Source: CAZXWN01 sp964644695 [NCBI: uncultured bacterium]
Lineage (GTDB): Bacteria; UBP4; UBA4092
Assembly (NCBI GenBank): GCA_964644695.1
Contig: CAZXWN010000021.1
Location: 1-21,537, forward strand
Direction of reading: 5' to 3'
Length of the DNA stretch: 21,537 nucleotides
Both the position numbers and the translations under genes were made by a program. A model generated the notes under the pieces. The model made no database searches. It was not told where the DNA came from and saw only the letters and a program-made list of their open reading frames with translations. This document shows, piece by piece, positions 6,569 through 14,625 of the stretch (position 1 is its first letter; the number at the start of each line of letters is the position of its first letter).

Positions 6569-8106
6569 ATTTTTTCTAGATTCCCAGTATCAGCTGTTGA
6601 AACAAATCCCCATAGAACCCAATAGAGGAACATGAATTCATAGAGTACAAGTGGATGATTAGCTATGCATCCAATCAAAAGGCTTATTTGTGAAATAATA
6701 ACTCCCCAAACTAAGAAGGTATCAGTAGAAGTTCCAAGAGCATTTATTGTTCCTATTGAGCTGCGAATCATTAGGCCCATAACGATAATCCATAACCCTA
6801 AACCAATTAATCCTGTTTCAGCAGCCCATTGTAGCATCCATGCATGTGCATTTTCATCTTCTGGGTTCCATCCTAACCGGCTTGGTTCTTTAAAAGAAGA
6901 CATGAATCGAGAATACTGTCCTAGTCCGAACCCATCAATTGGTCGGTAAAGAATCATACGGGTTCCACTGATCCAGATATTTATGCGACCATTCAGAACT
7001 TTATTGATCTTACCTTCACCCCCAAACCATTTTTCACCGGGATAAATTTTCCCTGAGGGTGAATGAAATGCAGAAACAGTTCCCAAGTAAAAGGGAATTA
7101 TAAAGACAACAATTGCCAAGAGTTGAAAAATCTGTACCAATCTAATCCGAGCTGCATCAATGTTTTTGTGGCTAGAGTAAATTAGAATTCCCCCGATAAA
7201 TAAACTACCAATCATAGAGGCTATTCCTGTTTTGGAACCGGTAAGAATTATGAATAATGATTGAATTAGAGTTAATGTCCACCAGAGATAACGTTTCTTA
7301 CATTGTTGATTCCATCCCACCATAAATGTGATTGGAAGTACCAGTGATAGATAATGTCCAAAGCTATTGGGGTCCCCAAAAGTCGAATTGACTCTCCACT
7401 GTTGTTGATCTAGCCAGAATTGCACCATTTTCCAGCCTGTAAAGTATTGCCAGGTACCTATAATTAAGGGGATGACAGAGCCTAAACTGAGGCACTTCAG
7501 CCAAAATGAGCGAGTATCTTTAATTGCAATCTGATTCTTAACCCAGAAAAATGTGATTATGGCACAACAAAGCCCCATGAGGATTCGGACACTATGGTAC
7601 CAGTCTTGTCTGTGAGCAATAAATAAGTACTCAAATTGCCCCTTCCATCCATCTGCTTCAAAGTAATAGTTAATAGCAGGAGGACTCCAAGGGAATCTGG
7701 TTCTAATAGTAGATATCAGGCCCCAGAGTAAAAGCGCTCCGATAAAGAAATGAAGTTTAGTTTTTTGTATTTTTGGATAATTATCTGATAGGAACAATCC
7801 TGCCAGCCAAGCCATATTTGCAAACAATATCCATGAGAAGGAAGGTTGATGGAGATAAAGAAAACTATCTGGAAATGGGATAAGAAAGAGTGTGAACCCT
7901 AATCCCTGGATGGGCCATCTATACCCTAAAATAAAAAAAACAATTGTTAAGGGTATCAGAATAGTCGGTACTAATTTTAAAGGACTGATCACAATTCCCA
8001 AAAAAATTAATATGATTATTCCAGTTATGCGCGCCCACCATTTCATCATATTTGTACTTATACACCTATCTATCAGTATGTGAGAGTTCATTCTAACCTG
8101 TTTCAT
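6565..8106 (-). CDS. O-antigen ligase/polymerase-like membrane protein
   Basis: This polytopic protein has about ten or more hydrophobic spans (e.g. GIIILIFLGIVISPLKLV, IIVFIIPFYLGTVSAF). It also has a large extracytoplasmic loop ending in NPEDENAHAWMLQWAAETG, the histidine-bearing motif of the Wzy_C/O-antigen ligase superfamily. Such proteins polymerise O-antigen or ligate it to lipid A-core at the periplasmic face. Context with GT4, LpxL-like and GT9 genes supports an envelope polysaccharide role, but ligase, polymerase and other Wzy_C functions cannot be separated by sequence. The start is uncertain: ATG8106 is used here, TTG8118 lies further out, and ATG8049/8046 would give MMKWWARITG directly before the first span. 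None has a convincing Shine-Dalgarno. Confidence 0.83.
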   Translation of the reverse strand: MKQVRMNSHILIDRCISTNMMKWWARITGIIILIFLGIVISPLKLVPTILIPLTIVFFILGYRWPIQGLGFTLFLIPFPDSFLYLHQPSFSWILFANMAWLAGLFLSDNYPKIQKTKLHFFIGALLLWGLISTIRTRFPWSPPAINYYFEADGWKGQFEYLFIAHRQDWYHSVRILMGLCCAIITFFWVKNQIAIKDTRSFWLKCLSLGSVIPLIIGTWQYFTGWKMVQFWLDQQQWRVNSTFGDPNSFGHYLSLVLPITFMVGWNQQCKKRYLWWTLTLIQSLFIILTGSKTGIASMIGSLFIGGILIYSSHKNIDAARIRLVQIFQLLAIVVFIIPFYLGTVSAFHSPSGKIYPGEKWFGGEGKINKVLNGRINIWISGTRMILYRPIDGFGLGQYSRFMSSFKEPSRLGWNPEDENAHAWMLQWAAETGLIGLGLWIIVMGLMIRSSIGTINALGTSTDTFLVWGVIISQISLLIGCIANHPLVLYEFMFLYWVLWGFVSTADTGNLEKI

Positions 8107-8169
8107 ACTCTGCGACAATGGAGAAGCTACTGCCTACCAGTACTATGGATGATATTTGGACCTAATATG

Positions 8170-8203
8170 AAAACGCTGCCGGTTTGGAGTCCGACAGCGT
8201 TTT
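8170..8203 (-). terminator. Terminator downstream of dnaN
   Basis: AAAACGCTG (8170-8178) pairs with CAGCGTTTT (8195-8203), with a further CCGG-type pairing inside. The A/T-flanked stem can act as a rho-independent terminator on either strand. Given the neighbours it probably ends dnaN transcription and separates it from the envelope operon downstream on the same strand. Confidence 0.75.
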
Positions 8204-8236
8204 GTAGATAAATAGATTGGTATGGAAGATTCTTAG

Positions 8237-9334
8237 TTAGGAGATTTTCATTGGCATAATAACATTGATATAGTTCTGGCTATCTGCGGGGCGGAAGACG
8301 CCAGGAGCCAAAGGTTGGTTAAATTCCAGCAACGTTTCTTCTGTTTCAATGTTTTTTAGGACATCAATAACATATTTTACGTTATAGGCAACTTGTAGAT
8401 CCTCACCTTTGTATACCACATCGAATTCATCTGTAGCATCGCCTAGTTCCGGGGTATTGGAAGCAACGATGATTTTAGCATTCATCAGTGAGAGTTTGAC
8501 CATATTGTTCTTTTCTGAGGCCAATACTGATACACGCCGGAGGGATTGAAGGAATCTTTGGGTGTTTAGAGCAATTTTCTTTTCCCTGCCGGCTGGGATG
8601 ACTTGTTCGTAATTTGGGAACTGGCCATCAATTAATCGGCTGGAGAGAATGTATTCAGCTACTTTAAAGAAAATTTGATTGTTCTTAAGAGCTATTTGAA
8701 CTTTTGGGCCAGCCTCCAAGATTCGGGATAATTGATCTATTGCTTTAGTGGGAACGATAACTCCTAGCTTTTCCTTAATGCCGGATTCAACCTTTAGTTT
8801 CATCATAGAAAGTCGGCGCCCGTCGGTAGATACTAGTCGGAGTTCATTGTCTACAGAATGGAAATATATACCATTTAAGGCATATCTTAATTCTTCAGTT
8901 GAAACGGCAATTCGAGTCTTATCCAGAAGATTTTTAAGAACAGAGGACTCAAGCTCCAATGCTGGCTCCTCTGGGAAGTCAGGCATAGGGGGGAAATCGT
9001 CAACAGACATTCCAGACAGCGAAATATGAGACCGATCGCATGAAATTTTTGCAACCTGATTCTCTATATCAAAATAAACTGGAGCATTCGGGAGTTCCCG
9101 AACAATTTCTCCGAGTTTACGAGCCGGAAGAGCAATTCCTCCTTCAGCTTCAACCATAACTGGAAAGCGGCAATCAAGTCCAATTTCCAAGTCGGTAGCC
9201 GCGCATCGGATTTCACCGGAACCAGCTTCTACCAAAATATTCGCTAAAATGGGCATTGTAGTTTTACTACTGACTGTACCTGATAATGCAGTGATGATTT
9301 TCTGCAGGTCATTTTTTTCGATGGTGATTTTCAC
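8237..9334 (-). CDS. dnaN: DNA polymerase III sliding clamp (beta subunit)
   Basis: The beta clamp dimer encircles DNA and tethers DNA polymerase III and other repair factors. From GTG9334 the product is 365 residues (E. coli DnaN has 366) and begins KITIEKNDLQKIITALSG, the normal N-terminus. Three-domain family marks include PILANILVEA, ATDLEIGLDC, LSGMSVDDFPPMP, LRLVSTDGRRLSMMK, DGQFPNYEQVIP and the C-terminal INVIMPMKI, whose M-P-M/L-x ending contributes to the protein-binding pocket. GTG is chosen over a frame-only extension to 9418 because GGAGGT (9346-9341) sits six bases upstream. dnaN usually lies beside dnaA and recF; here its neighbours are an envelope operon and a signalling operon, so the origin cluster is split. 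Confidence 0.97.
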   Translation of the reverse strand: MKITIEKNDLQKIITALSGTVSSKTTMPILANILVEAGSGEIRCAATDLEIGLDCRFPVMVEAEGGIALPARKLGEIVRELPNAPVYFDIENQVAKISCDRSHISLSGMSVDDFPPMPDFPEEPALELESSVLKNLLDKTRIAVSTEELRYALNGIYFHSVDNELRLVSTDGRRLSMMKLKVESGIKEKLGVIVPTKAIDQLSRILEAGPKVQIALKNNQIFFKVAEYILSSRLIDGQFPNYEQVIPAGREKKIALNTQRFLQSLRRVSVLASEKNNMVKLSLMNAKIIVASNTPELGDATDEFDVVYKGEDLQVAYNVKYVIDVLKNIETEETLLEFNQPLAPGVFRPADSQNYINVIMPMKIS

Positions 9335-9340
9335 CCGAAC

Positions 9341-9346
9341 ACCTCC
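9341..9346 (-). promoter_or_regulatory. Ribosome binding site that sets the dnaN GTG start
   Basis: GGAGGT on the minus strand lies six bases before GTG9334. It fixes the start and excludes the 28-residue upstream extension, whose residues do not resemble DnaN. Confidence 0.85.
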
Positions 9347-9387
9347 AGCGCCAGGATGTTTATTATGACATCTTATTTTAACCGATA

Positions 9388-9417
9388 ATCCTACTATTCG
9401 TGAGCCTGATTTGTCCA
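9388..9417 (-). promoter_or_regulatory. Possible dnaN promoter
   Basis: On the minus strand TGGACA (9417-9412), an 18-base spacer and TAGGAT (9393-9388) could be a sigma70-type promoter. Its start site would be near 9381, giving a leader of about 47 bases. Another -10-like TAAAAT lies slightly downstream, so the assignment is tentative. Confidence 0.35.
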
Positions 9418-9451
9418 CTGAAAAACCAATTTTTCTGGAAAATCTACTATA

Positions 9452-11533
9452 TTAATAGTGGGTCAGGATAAAATCGGTGATTTTGTCCTCAGAAAGGGGC
9501 TTGCTGAAATAATAACCCTGAATCATGTCACAATGCAACAAGGAAAGTAAATTATATTGGTCTTCATTTTCCACCCCTTCAGCAATAGTCTTCATGTCAA
9601 GGGTGTGTGCCAATGTAATTAAAGCATTAATTATCGAAGCCGTATTTTTATCTTCCACCATATCTTTAATAAAGGACTGGTCAATTTTTAAGTAATCAAT
9701 GGGCATTTTCTTTAGACGCCCGAAACTAGAATATCCTGTTCCAAAATCATCAATTGAGAGATGAAAGCCCGTGTCAGATAATTGCTGCAGGGATGAATTG
9801 GTCTCCCACGTTTCTTCCATGAAAATACTTTCAGTAATTTCCAAGTTTAACTCATGAGGAGCAACACCTGTCTTATTTAATATGGATTTTATTGTTTCAA
9901 TCAATTTTTTAGTCCGAAATTGAAAGGGAGACAGGTTAACTGAAATGGGAAGTATGGGGATCTGATCATGTTTCCATTGTGCAATTTGTTGGCAGGCTTT
10001 CTCGAGTGCCCATTGGCCTGCTTCTACAATGAGCCCTGTTTCCTCCAAAACAGGGATAAAGCGACCTGGAGATACCATTCCTCCCGCTCGTCTGTTCCAG
10101 CGCATGAGTGCTTCCATCCCTACAATTTTTTTTGTGGTAGTACTGAAGTATGGCTGATAATGCAGCAAAAACTCATTGTTTCGCGAAGCTTCGCTTAATT
10201 CCCGTTGGAGAGTAACTGTTTCCATAGCCCTCATATTCATATCAGGTGCGAAATATTTATAGATATTTCGCCCTGATTTTTTGGCTTCACCCAGGGCTGA
10301 ATCAGCACAATTCATGAGAATATCTGCTTGAAGTCCATCTTTAGGGAATATGGATATTCCGATACTGACGGTTTCCACCATCTCACTGCCAGAGATGACT
10401 ATGGGTTGTTCCATTACTTTAAAAATAGAATCGATTACCGGATAAACATCATTTTCAGAATTGAGTCCCATCAGAATAACAGCAAATTCATCAGAACCCA
10501 TATGTGCAGCTAGATTTAGATCGCCAATCACAGAGGTGATTCTTTTAGCTGTTTCTTTGAGAACCTGATCTCCGGTAGCCGGTCCATAGGTATCATTTAT
10601 ATATTTAAAACGGTCAAGATCAATGCTAAGCACAGCAATCATCTTGCCTGTTTCACGCGCTGTCAAAGTAAGCCGCTTTAATTCATCATTAAACATGTTC
10701 CGGTTAGGAAGTCCAGTCAATGCACTGTATAAGACTAAGTGATTAATCCTCTTTTCTAGTTCTGTTTCTTGAGTGATATCCTTTCCGGTAGCTATAAATT
10801 GAGAGATACTACCTTCCTCATCAGCCAAAGGAGTGATTGTAATATCCAGTGTAAACAGTTCCATATTTTTCCTGCGGTTGATGAAAATAGTACGGAAAGG
10901 AAGCCCATGATTAATTATTCCCCATAGCGTTACATAAAACTGGTGTTCATGTTGTCCTGACTTGAATATGTTAGTTTTTCGGCCAATCAATTCTTCTTTT
11001 GTATATCCGGATAATTGAACAACAGTTTTATTAACATACTCAATAATACCTTGGGAGTTTGTAATCAGGATCCAATCTCGTGACTGTTCAACTGCTGTGC
11101 CAAGCTTTCGGACTTCAATTTCACCTTCTTTTCTCATCCTTCGTGAAACAGCCTCTTCAATAGCTCGGTTGACTGCTGGGACCAGACGACTCAGATTATC
11201 TTTAAGGATATAATCAGTGGCCCCGCTTTTAAGCAGTTCAATTGCTCTTTCTTCACCTATTGAACCTGAGATAAAAATGAATGGAGTTTCCGGCCATTCA
11301 ATACGGGCGATTCGCAGGGCCTCCCAACCGTTATACATTGGGAGGTTGTAGTCGGATAGTATAATATCTGGCTCAATCCCATTTTGAAGCGCTGTCTCGT
11401 AATCTTCCCTATTGCTGGTAACCTGAAACTTACATTTTAATCCACCCTTTATTAACATCCGTTGAATGACTTCAACATCCAGTGGACTGTCTTCCAACAT
11501 AAGGACTTGAAGTATATCAGGTGATTTAATCAT
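9452..11533 (-). CDS. REC-PAS-GGDEF-EAL response regulator (c-di-GMP phosphodiesterase-like)
   Basis: The 693 residues have, in order, a receiver domain (about 8-125; acidic E14/D15, phosphoacceptor D61, switch S89, K111), a PAS domain (about 140-255), a GGDEF domain (about 263-430) and an EAL domain (about 440-690). The GGDEF signature is GSDEF at 346-350, preceded by AHM instead of the usual ARxG, and the inhibitory RxxD site is GDLN. Diguanylate cyclase activity is therefore doubtful, although GTP-binding residues in LDRFKYINDTYG remain. The EAL half keeps E474-A-L, NLSPFQF, LEITES, IDDFGTGYSS, DYLKIDQSF, AEGVE and QGYYFSKPL, so c-di-GMP hydrolysis is likely. The gene starts 21 bases after the stand-alone receiver gene and is the probable output of this signalling operon. 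Confidence 0.9.
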   Translation of the reverse strand: MIKSPDILQVLMLEDSPLDVEVIQRMLIKGGLKCKFQVTSNREDYETALQNGIEPDIILSDYNLPMYNGWEALRIARIEWPETPFIFISGSIGEERAIELLKSGATDYILKDNLSRLVPAVNRAIEEAVSRRMRKEGEIEVRKLGTAVEQSRDWILITNSQGIIEYVNKTVVQLSGYTKEELIGRKTNIFKSGQHEHQFYVTLWGIINHGLPFRTIFINRRKNMELFTLDITITPLADEEGSISQFIATGKDITQETELEKRINHLVLYSALTGLPNRNMFNDELKRLTLTARETGKMIAVLSIDLDRFKYINDTYGPATGDQVLKETAKRITSVIGDLNLAAHMGSDEFAVILMGLNSENDVYPVIDSIFKVMEQPIVISGSEMVETVSIGISIFPKDGLQADILMNCADSALGEAKKSGRNIYKYFAPDMNMRAMETVTLQRELSEASRNNEFLLHYQPYFSTTTKKIVGMEALMRWNRRAGGMVSPGRFIPVLEETGLIVEAGQWALEKACQQIAQWKHDQIPILPISVNLSPFQFRTKKLIETIKSILNKTGVAPHELNLEITESIFMEETWETNSSLQQLSDTGFHLSIDDFGTGYSSFGRLKKMPIDYLKIDQSFIKDMVEDKNTASIINALITLAHTLDMKTIAEGVENEDQYNLLSLLHCDMIQGYYFSKPLSEDKITDFILTHY

Positions 11534-11554
11534 AAGTAATCCCTGAATGTGATT

Positions 11555-12010
11555 TTACAGGTTTGGTGTCTGATTGTGTCGAGTCCAATAAATCCCCAAT
11601 TCATTAACGACTTTTTGGAAGTCTGCAAAATCCAGTGGTTTTACAATATAGCTATTAACCCCCAGTCGGTAAGTCTCGACTAAATCTTTTTCCTGGTTAG
11701 AAGAAGTCAGTATGACAACAGGGATAAGTCGGGTTTTTGGAAAAGCCCGAATATGCCGCAACACTTCAATACCGGAGATTTTGGGGAGTTTTAAGTCTAA
11801 TAAAACAATTCTTGGATTTTGAGGATTGCGATCTGAATATGCACCTTCGCAACGAAGATAGTCCAGTGCTTCCTGACCATCTTGCACAAGGGTTATTTTT
11901 AAAAAAGGATTACATTTGTTGAGAGCTCTTAATTCCAATTCCTGATCAGTCTGATTATCTTCCACAAGGAGGATGTCGTCAGGTTGTGGCAAGGGTTGAT
12001 AGTCGTTCAT
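11555..12010 (-). CDS. Stand-alone response regulator receiver (Rcp1-like)
   Basis: The 151-residue protein is a single receiver domain without output. It has E17/D18 in ILLVEDNQTD, phosphoacceptor D72 in VLLDLKLPKISG, switch T102 in VVILTSS, and K124 in YIVKPLDF. The two longer loops (YLRCEGAYSDRNPQNPRI and HIRAFPKTRLIP) are typical of the Rcp1 subgroup that partners phytochrome-type kinases. Its ATG overlaps the histidine kinase stop as TAATG, so the pair is translationally coupled and very probably a cognate kinase-receiver pair. It could act as a phosphate sink or shuttle, or bind a downstream partner such as the REC-PAS-GGDEF-EAL protein encoded next. Which of these applies is inference. 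Confidence 0.92.
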   Translation of the reverse strand: MNDYQPLPQPDDILLVEDNQTDQELELRALNKCNPFLKITLVQDGQEALDYLRCEGAYSDRNPQNPRIVLLDLKLPKISGIEVLRHIRAFPKTRLIPVVILTSSNQEKDLVETYRLGVNSYIVKPLDFADFQKVVNELGIYWTRHNQTPNL

Positions 12011-14433
12011 TATTCTTTTTCCTCTTCAACTATAGGCAGGGTAAAAGTAATTGTGGCACCCTCATCAATCTTTCCTTCGGCATTAATTGTACCCCCATGT
12101 CGTTGGATGATTTTCGCGCAGATAGATAACCCAATACCTGTTCCCTCAAATTCTTTACTATCGTGAAGTCGTTGAAATACTCCAAAAAGCTTGTCCACAT
12201 ATTGCATATCAAATCCAGCACCATTGTCTTTAACCGCATAGATGTGGTATCCCTGTTCGGTCCATCCAGTTACTTCAACTTTGGCATTTGTCTTATATTG
12301 ACTGAATTTTATAGCATTTGACAAGAGGTTTGTTAGAACTTGTCTCAATAAATTTCGGTCTCCCCAACATTGCGGAACTGAGTTAATAATAAAAGTGCAG
12401 GGATGCGCTTTATATAGATCTCCCGATTCGATTTCATTACATACTTCATGAAACAGGGCCTCTATATCAATCAGTGATTTTTTTACTTCAACTCGGCCGG
12501 CTCTTGAGAAAGCCAGTAAGTCATCAATTAATTGGCCCAGTTTAACGCTACTACTTAAAATAACCCTCAGAACTCTCCTGCCTTCATCATCCAGTTTAGA
12601 ACTGTAATCTTCAATAAGTATTTGAGTGAATCCATTTATTGCTCTTAAAGGGGCCCTTAAATCGTGGCTGACTGAATATGAAAAGCTTTCTAATTCAGTA
12701 TTCAGCAGTTTCACTTTTTCCAGAGCGTTGCTTAGTTCTGAAGTTCGAGACTGAACTAATTCTTCAAGATTATCTTTATGTCGTTTTAGCTCATCGGTCA
12801 TCAATTTTATATCAGTTACATCAATTCCAATTCGACCCACCAGTGTAGGTTTTCCTTCTCTCGATATTGGGAATGTCAGGGTTCGATAAAAATATGTTTT
12901 TCCAAGATGGTTAATGTAAGGAGAAATTGTTTCAATAGTCTCTCCCGCCGCCGCGCGATCTTCAATATTCATGAGGTTTTGAGCAAGATCTTTTTTTAAA
13001 ATATCTTTCAGTGTTTTTCCTACCAGATCATTGTTTCCAAAGAAGGTTTTAGCATGGGAGTTATAGAAAATAATTTTATGGTTAGCTTCTTTGATGCTGA
13101 TAAAGCCAGGAAACTTTTCCATGAAAGTTTTAAAGCGGTCTTCACTTTCCAGCAGTGCCTCCTGTGCTTTTATCTGATCTGTAATATCCAATGCTACAAC
13201 CATAATGGTTTCGATATTTCCATCATCGTCAGGAACAGGCACTACCTGGAAATCAAGAATGACATTATTAATGGTTAAGTTAAAGCGACTTGGGGTTCCA
13301 TTAAGGGCCTCTTTAAAGCGAGGTTCCAAAACAGCTACTACATAAGGAGGGTCTGATTCATAGATTGTTCTTCCCACCATATTCTTTTTCTTTATATCTA
13401 TCTTCTCAAAGATAGTCCCATCCACTAAAAGGTATCGTAAATCCTTATCTACTAAAACAACGGCCCCATTGGGCAGATAGTTTCCCAAAATTCTATATCT
13501 AGCTTCACTGGTTCGTAAGTTGGATTCTATCTTTTTGCGAGCTTCAATATCTTTGTTTAAAAGCCAGATTCCATAGGCCATGCCAAAAGCCAGTGAAATA
13601 CAAATAAACCCCATGAACATGATTCCATAATCTGGAACAAATCCTTTACGGTAAGCTGTTAATTCAAGCCTGACACCAAGACCTGGTTGAGGAATCATAA
13701 TAGATTTATTAATATTGTCATCCAATGCTCTTAATTTGGGTGTTTGAACTAATATGGTGCCCCGACTGTCCCGTAATGTGACATAGTATCGGTCGCGGAT
13801 GTTGTCTGGAAGGATTTTGGATAATATGCGCTGCATATTGATAACGCCGCAGATATATCCAGATACTTTGATTTGATTATAAGTACCAGTATTAACGGGC
13901 ACCCAGATTGCCATAATAGGGGTACCTCTAATAGAATCGTGAATTTCGGAATAGACAACCTCTCCAGTTCTATTGATGTAGTCCATACGCCTTGCCATAT
14001 CTGGAGCGGCACGACCGTTAACCCCGATCCACGGGCGAAGTTCATCGGGAGGAACTACATCTTTAATCAGCCCGTTTTCCTCTACCCACATTATCCCGGC
14101 TGCTTCAGGATTATCTGTACAAAAGAGGGAAGCTGTTTTCTTGAACTGGGTTAGATCTAACTCACCCAAGGCACGTTGTTGGGCAATTGTTTCAAAATTG
14201 CCTGTCAGATTATTAATTTTCGTTTCAAGGTTGCTACGGGCCATGTGCAGATTATCTTCCAACCGGGCTTGTTCCTGTTTATTATGGTTATCATGAAGAT
14301 ATGTGACCAGAGCGAGAGATACGGTCATGAATAATATTGCTAATAAGCCTGGGCCCACCCAAGTCTTATATCCCAAAATATTGATACCGAAATTCGAAGT
14401 ATAGGCTGAGCTGGGTTTATTGTTCAGCGACAT
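12010..14433 (-). CDS. Membrane sensor histidine kinase with CHASE-like and two PAS domains
   Basis: The 807-residue kinase has a first membrane span at about residues 26-45, a periplasmic region of some 225 residues, and a second span at about 271-293. The periplasmic region contains AAGIMWVEENGLIKDVVPPDE, which resembles CHASE ligand-binding domains. In the cytoplasm follow two PAS domains (about 310-425 and 430-545), a coiled-coil linker, and the HisKA box with phospho-accepting H590 in SYSVSHDLRAPLRAINGF. The HATPase domain has N-box NLLSNAIKFS, G1 VKDNGAGFDM and G2 FEGTGIGLSI. GGGAGG (14448-14443) precedes ATG14433. It is the first gene of the kinase/receiver/GGDEF-EAL operon and senses an unknown extracytoplasmic signal, plus possibly a redox or small-molecule cue through the PAS domains. 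All catalytic boxes look intact. Confidence 0.92.
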   Translation of the reverse strand: MSLNNKPSSAYTSNFGINILGYKTWVGPGLLAILFMTVSLALVTYLHDNHNKQEQARLEDNLHMARSNLETKINNLTGNFETIAQQRALGELDLTQFKKTASLFCTDNPEAAGIMWVEENGLIKDVVPPDELRPWIGVNGRAAPDMARRMDYINRTGEVVYSEIHDSIRGTPIMAIWVPVNTGTYNQIKVSGYICGVINMQRILSKILPDNIRDRYYVTLRDSRGTILVQTPKLRALDDNINKSIMIPQPGLGVRLELTAYRKGFVPDYGIMFMGFICISLAFGMAYGIWLLNKDIEARKKIESNLRTSEARYRILGNYLPNGAVVLVDKDLRYLLVDGTIFEKIDIKKKNMVGRTIYESDPPYVVAVLEPRFKEALNGTPSRFNLTINNVILDFQVVPVPDDDGNIETIMVVALDITDQIKAQEALLESEDRFKTFMEKFPGFISIKEANHKIIFYNSHAKTFFGNNDLVGKTLKDILKKDLAQNLMNIEDRAAAGETIETISPYINHLGKTYFYRTLTFPISREGKPTLVGRIGIDVTDIKLMTDELKRHKDNLEELVQSRTSELSNALEKVKLLNTELESFSYSVSHDLRAPLRAINGFTQILIEDYSSKLDDEGRRVLRVILSSSVKLGQLIDDLLAFSRAGRVEVKKSLIDIEALFHEVCNEIESGDLYKAHPCTFIINSVPQCWGDRNLLRQVLTNLLSNAIKFSQYKTNAKVEVTGWTEQGYHIYAVKDNGAGFDMQYVDKLFGVFQRLHDSKEFEGTGIGLSICAKIIQRHGGTINAEGKIDEGATITFTLPIVEEEKE

Positions 14434-14489
14434 AAAGACTAGCCTCCCGAATTCTATTATCCCCGTAGAAGCGGTATCCTATTAAGCCT

Positions 14490-14518
14490 ATCTTATATGT
14501 ATCAGGCTGTTTTGACAA
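14490..14518 (-). promoter_or_regulatory. Promoter of the histidine kinase operon
   Basis: On the minus strand TTGTCA (14518-14513), a 17-base spacer and TAAGAT (14495-14490) form a good sigma70-type promoter. The start site would fall near 14483, about 50 bases before the kinase ATG. It faces away from the palindrome at 14523-14540. Confidence 0.65.
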
Positions 14519-14522
14519 TATA

Positions 14523-14540
14523 GATTGATTTTAATCAATC
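14523..14540. promoter_or_regulatory. CRP/FNR-type operator between divergent promoters
   Basis: The palindrome GATTGAT-TTTA-ATCAATC contains TTGAT-N4-ATCAA (14525-14538), identical to the FNR consensus. Its centre (14531.5) is about 42-46 bases upstream of the predicted plus-strand start site, close to the class II activator position of -41.5, and about 48 bases upstream of the minus-strand start. The -35 boxes flank it at three and six bases. Binding by an FNR/CRP-superfamily regulator is inference. Confidence 0.6.
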
Positions 14541-14541
14541 C

Positions 14542-14570
14542 TTGACTCTATGAGGGCGTCATTCTAAAGT
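14542..14570 (+). promoter_or_regulatory. Promoter of the DUF5009-like gene
   Basis: TTGACT (14542-14547), a 17-base spacer and TAAAGT (14565-14570) form a sigma70-type promoter. Transcription would begin near 14574-14577, about 50 bases before the TTG start codon. The -35 box lies three bases from the FNR-like palindrome. Confidence 0.65.
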
Positions 14571-14613
14571 ATTTCATTGTTTATTTAATAATCCTTATAA
14601 GAATTGGTATGGA

Positions 14614-14619
14614 AAGGAG
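14614..14619 (+). promoter_or_regulatory. Ribosome binding site that sets a TTG start
   Basis: AAGGAG lies six bases before TTG14626. The first in-frame ATG (14641) is 21 bases downstream of it, too far for normal initiation, so TTG is the likely start codon. Confidence 0.8.
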
Positions 14620-14625
14620 TCTCTC

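Noticed and set aside
9335-9418. N-terminal extension of DnaN to 9418
   Set aside because: The residues do not fit DnaN; GTG9334 has GGAGGT at ideal spacing and gives the family length.
14523-14540. Reading the palindrome as a terminator
   Set aside because: The stem is AT-rich with a four-base loop and no U-tract, and it lies between two promoters, so an operator is more likely.
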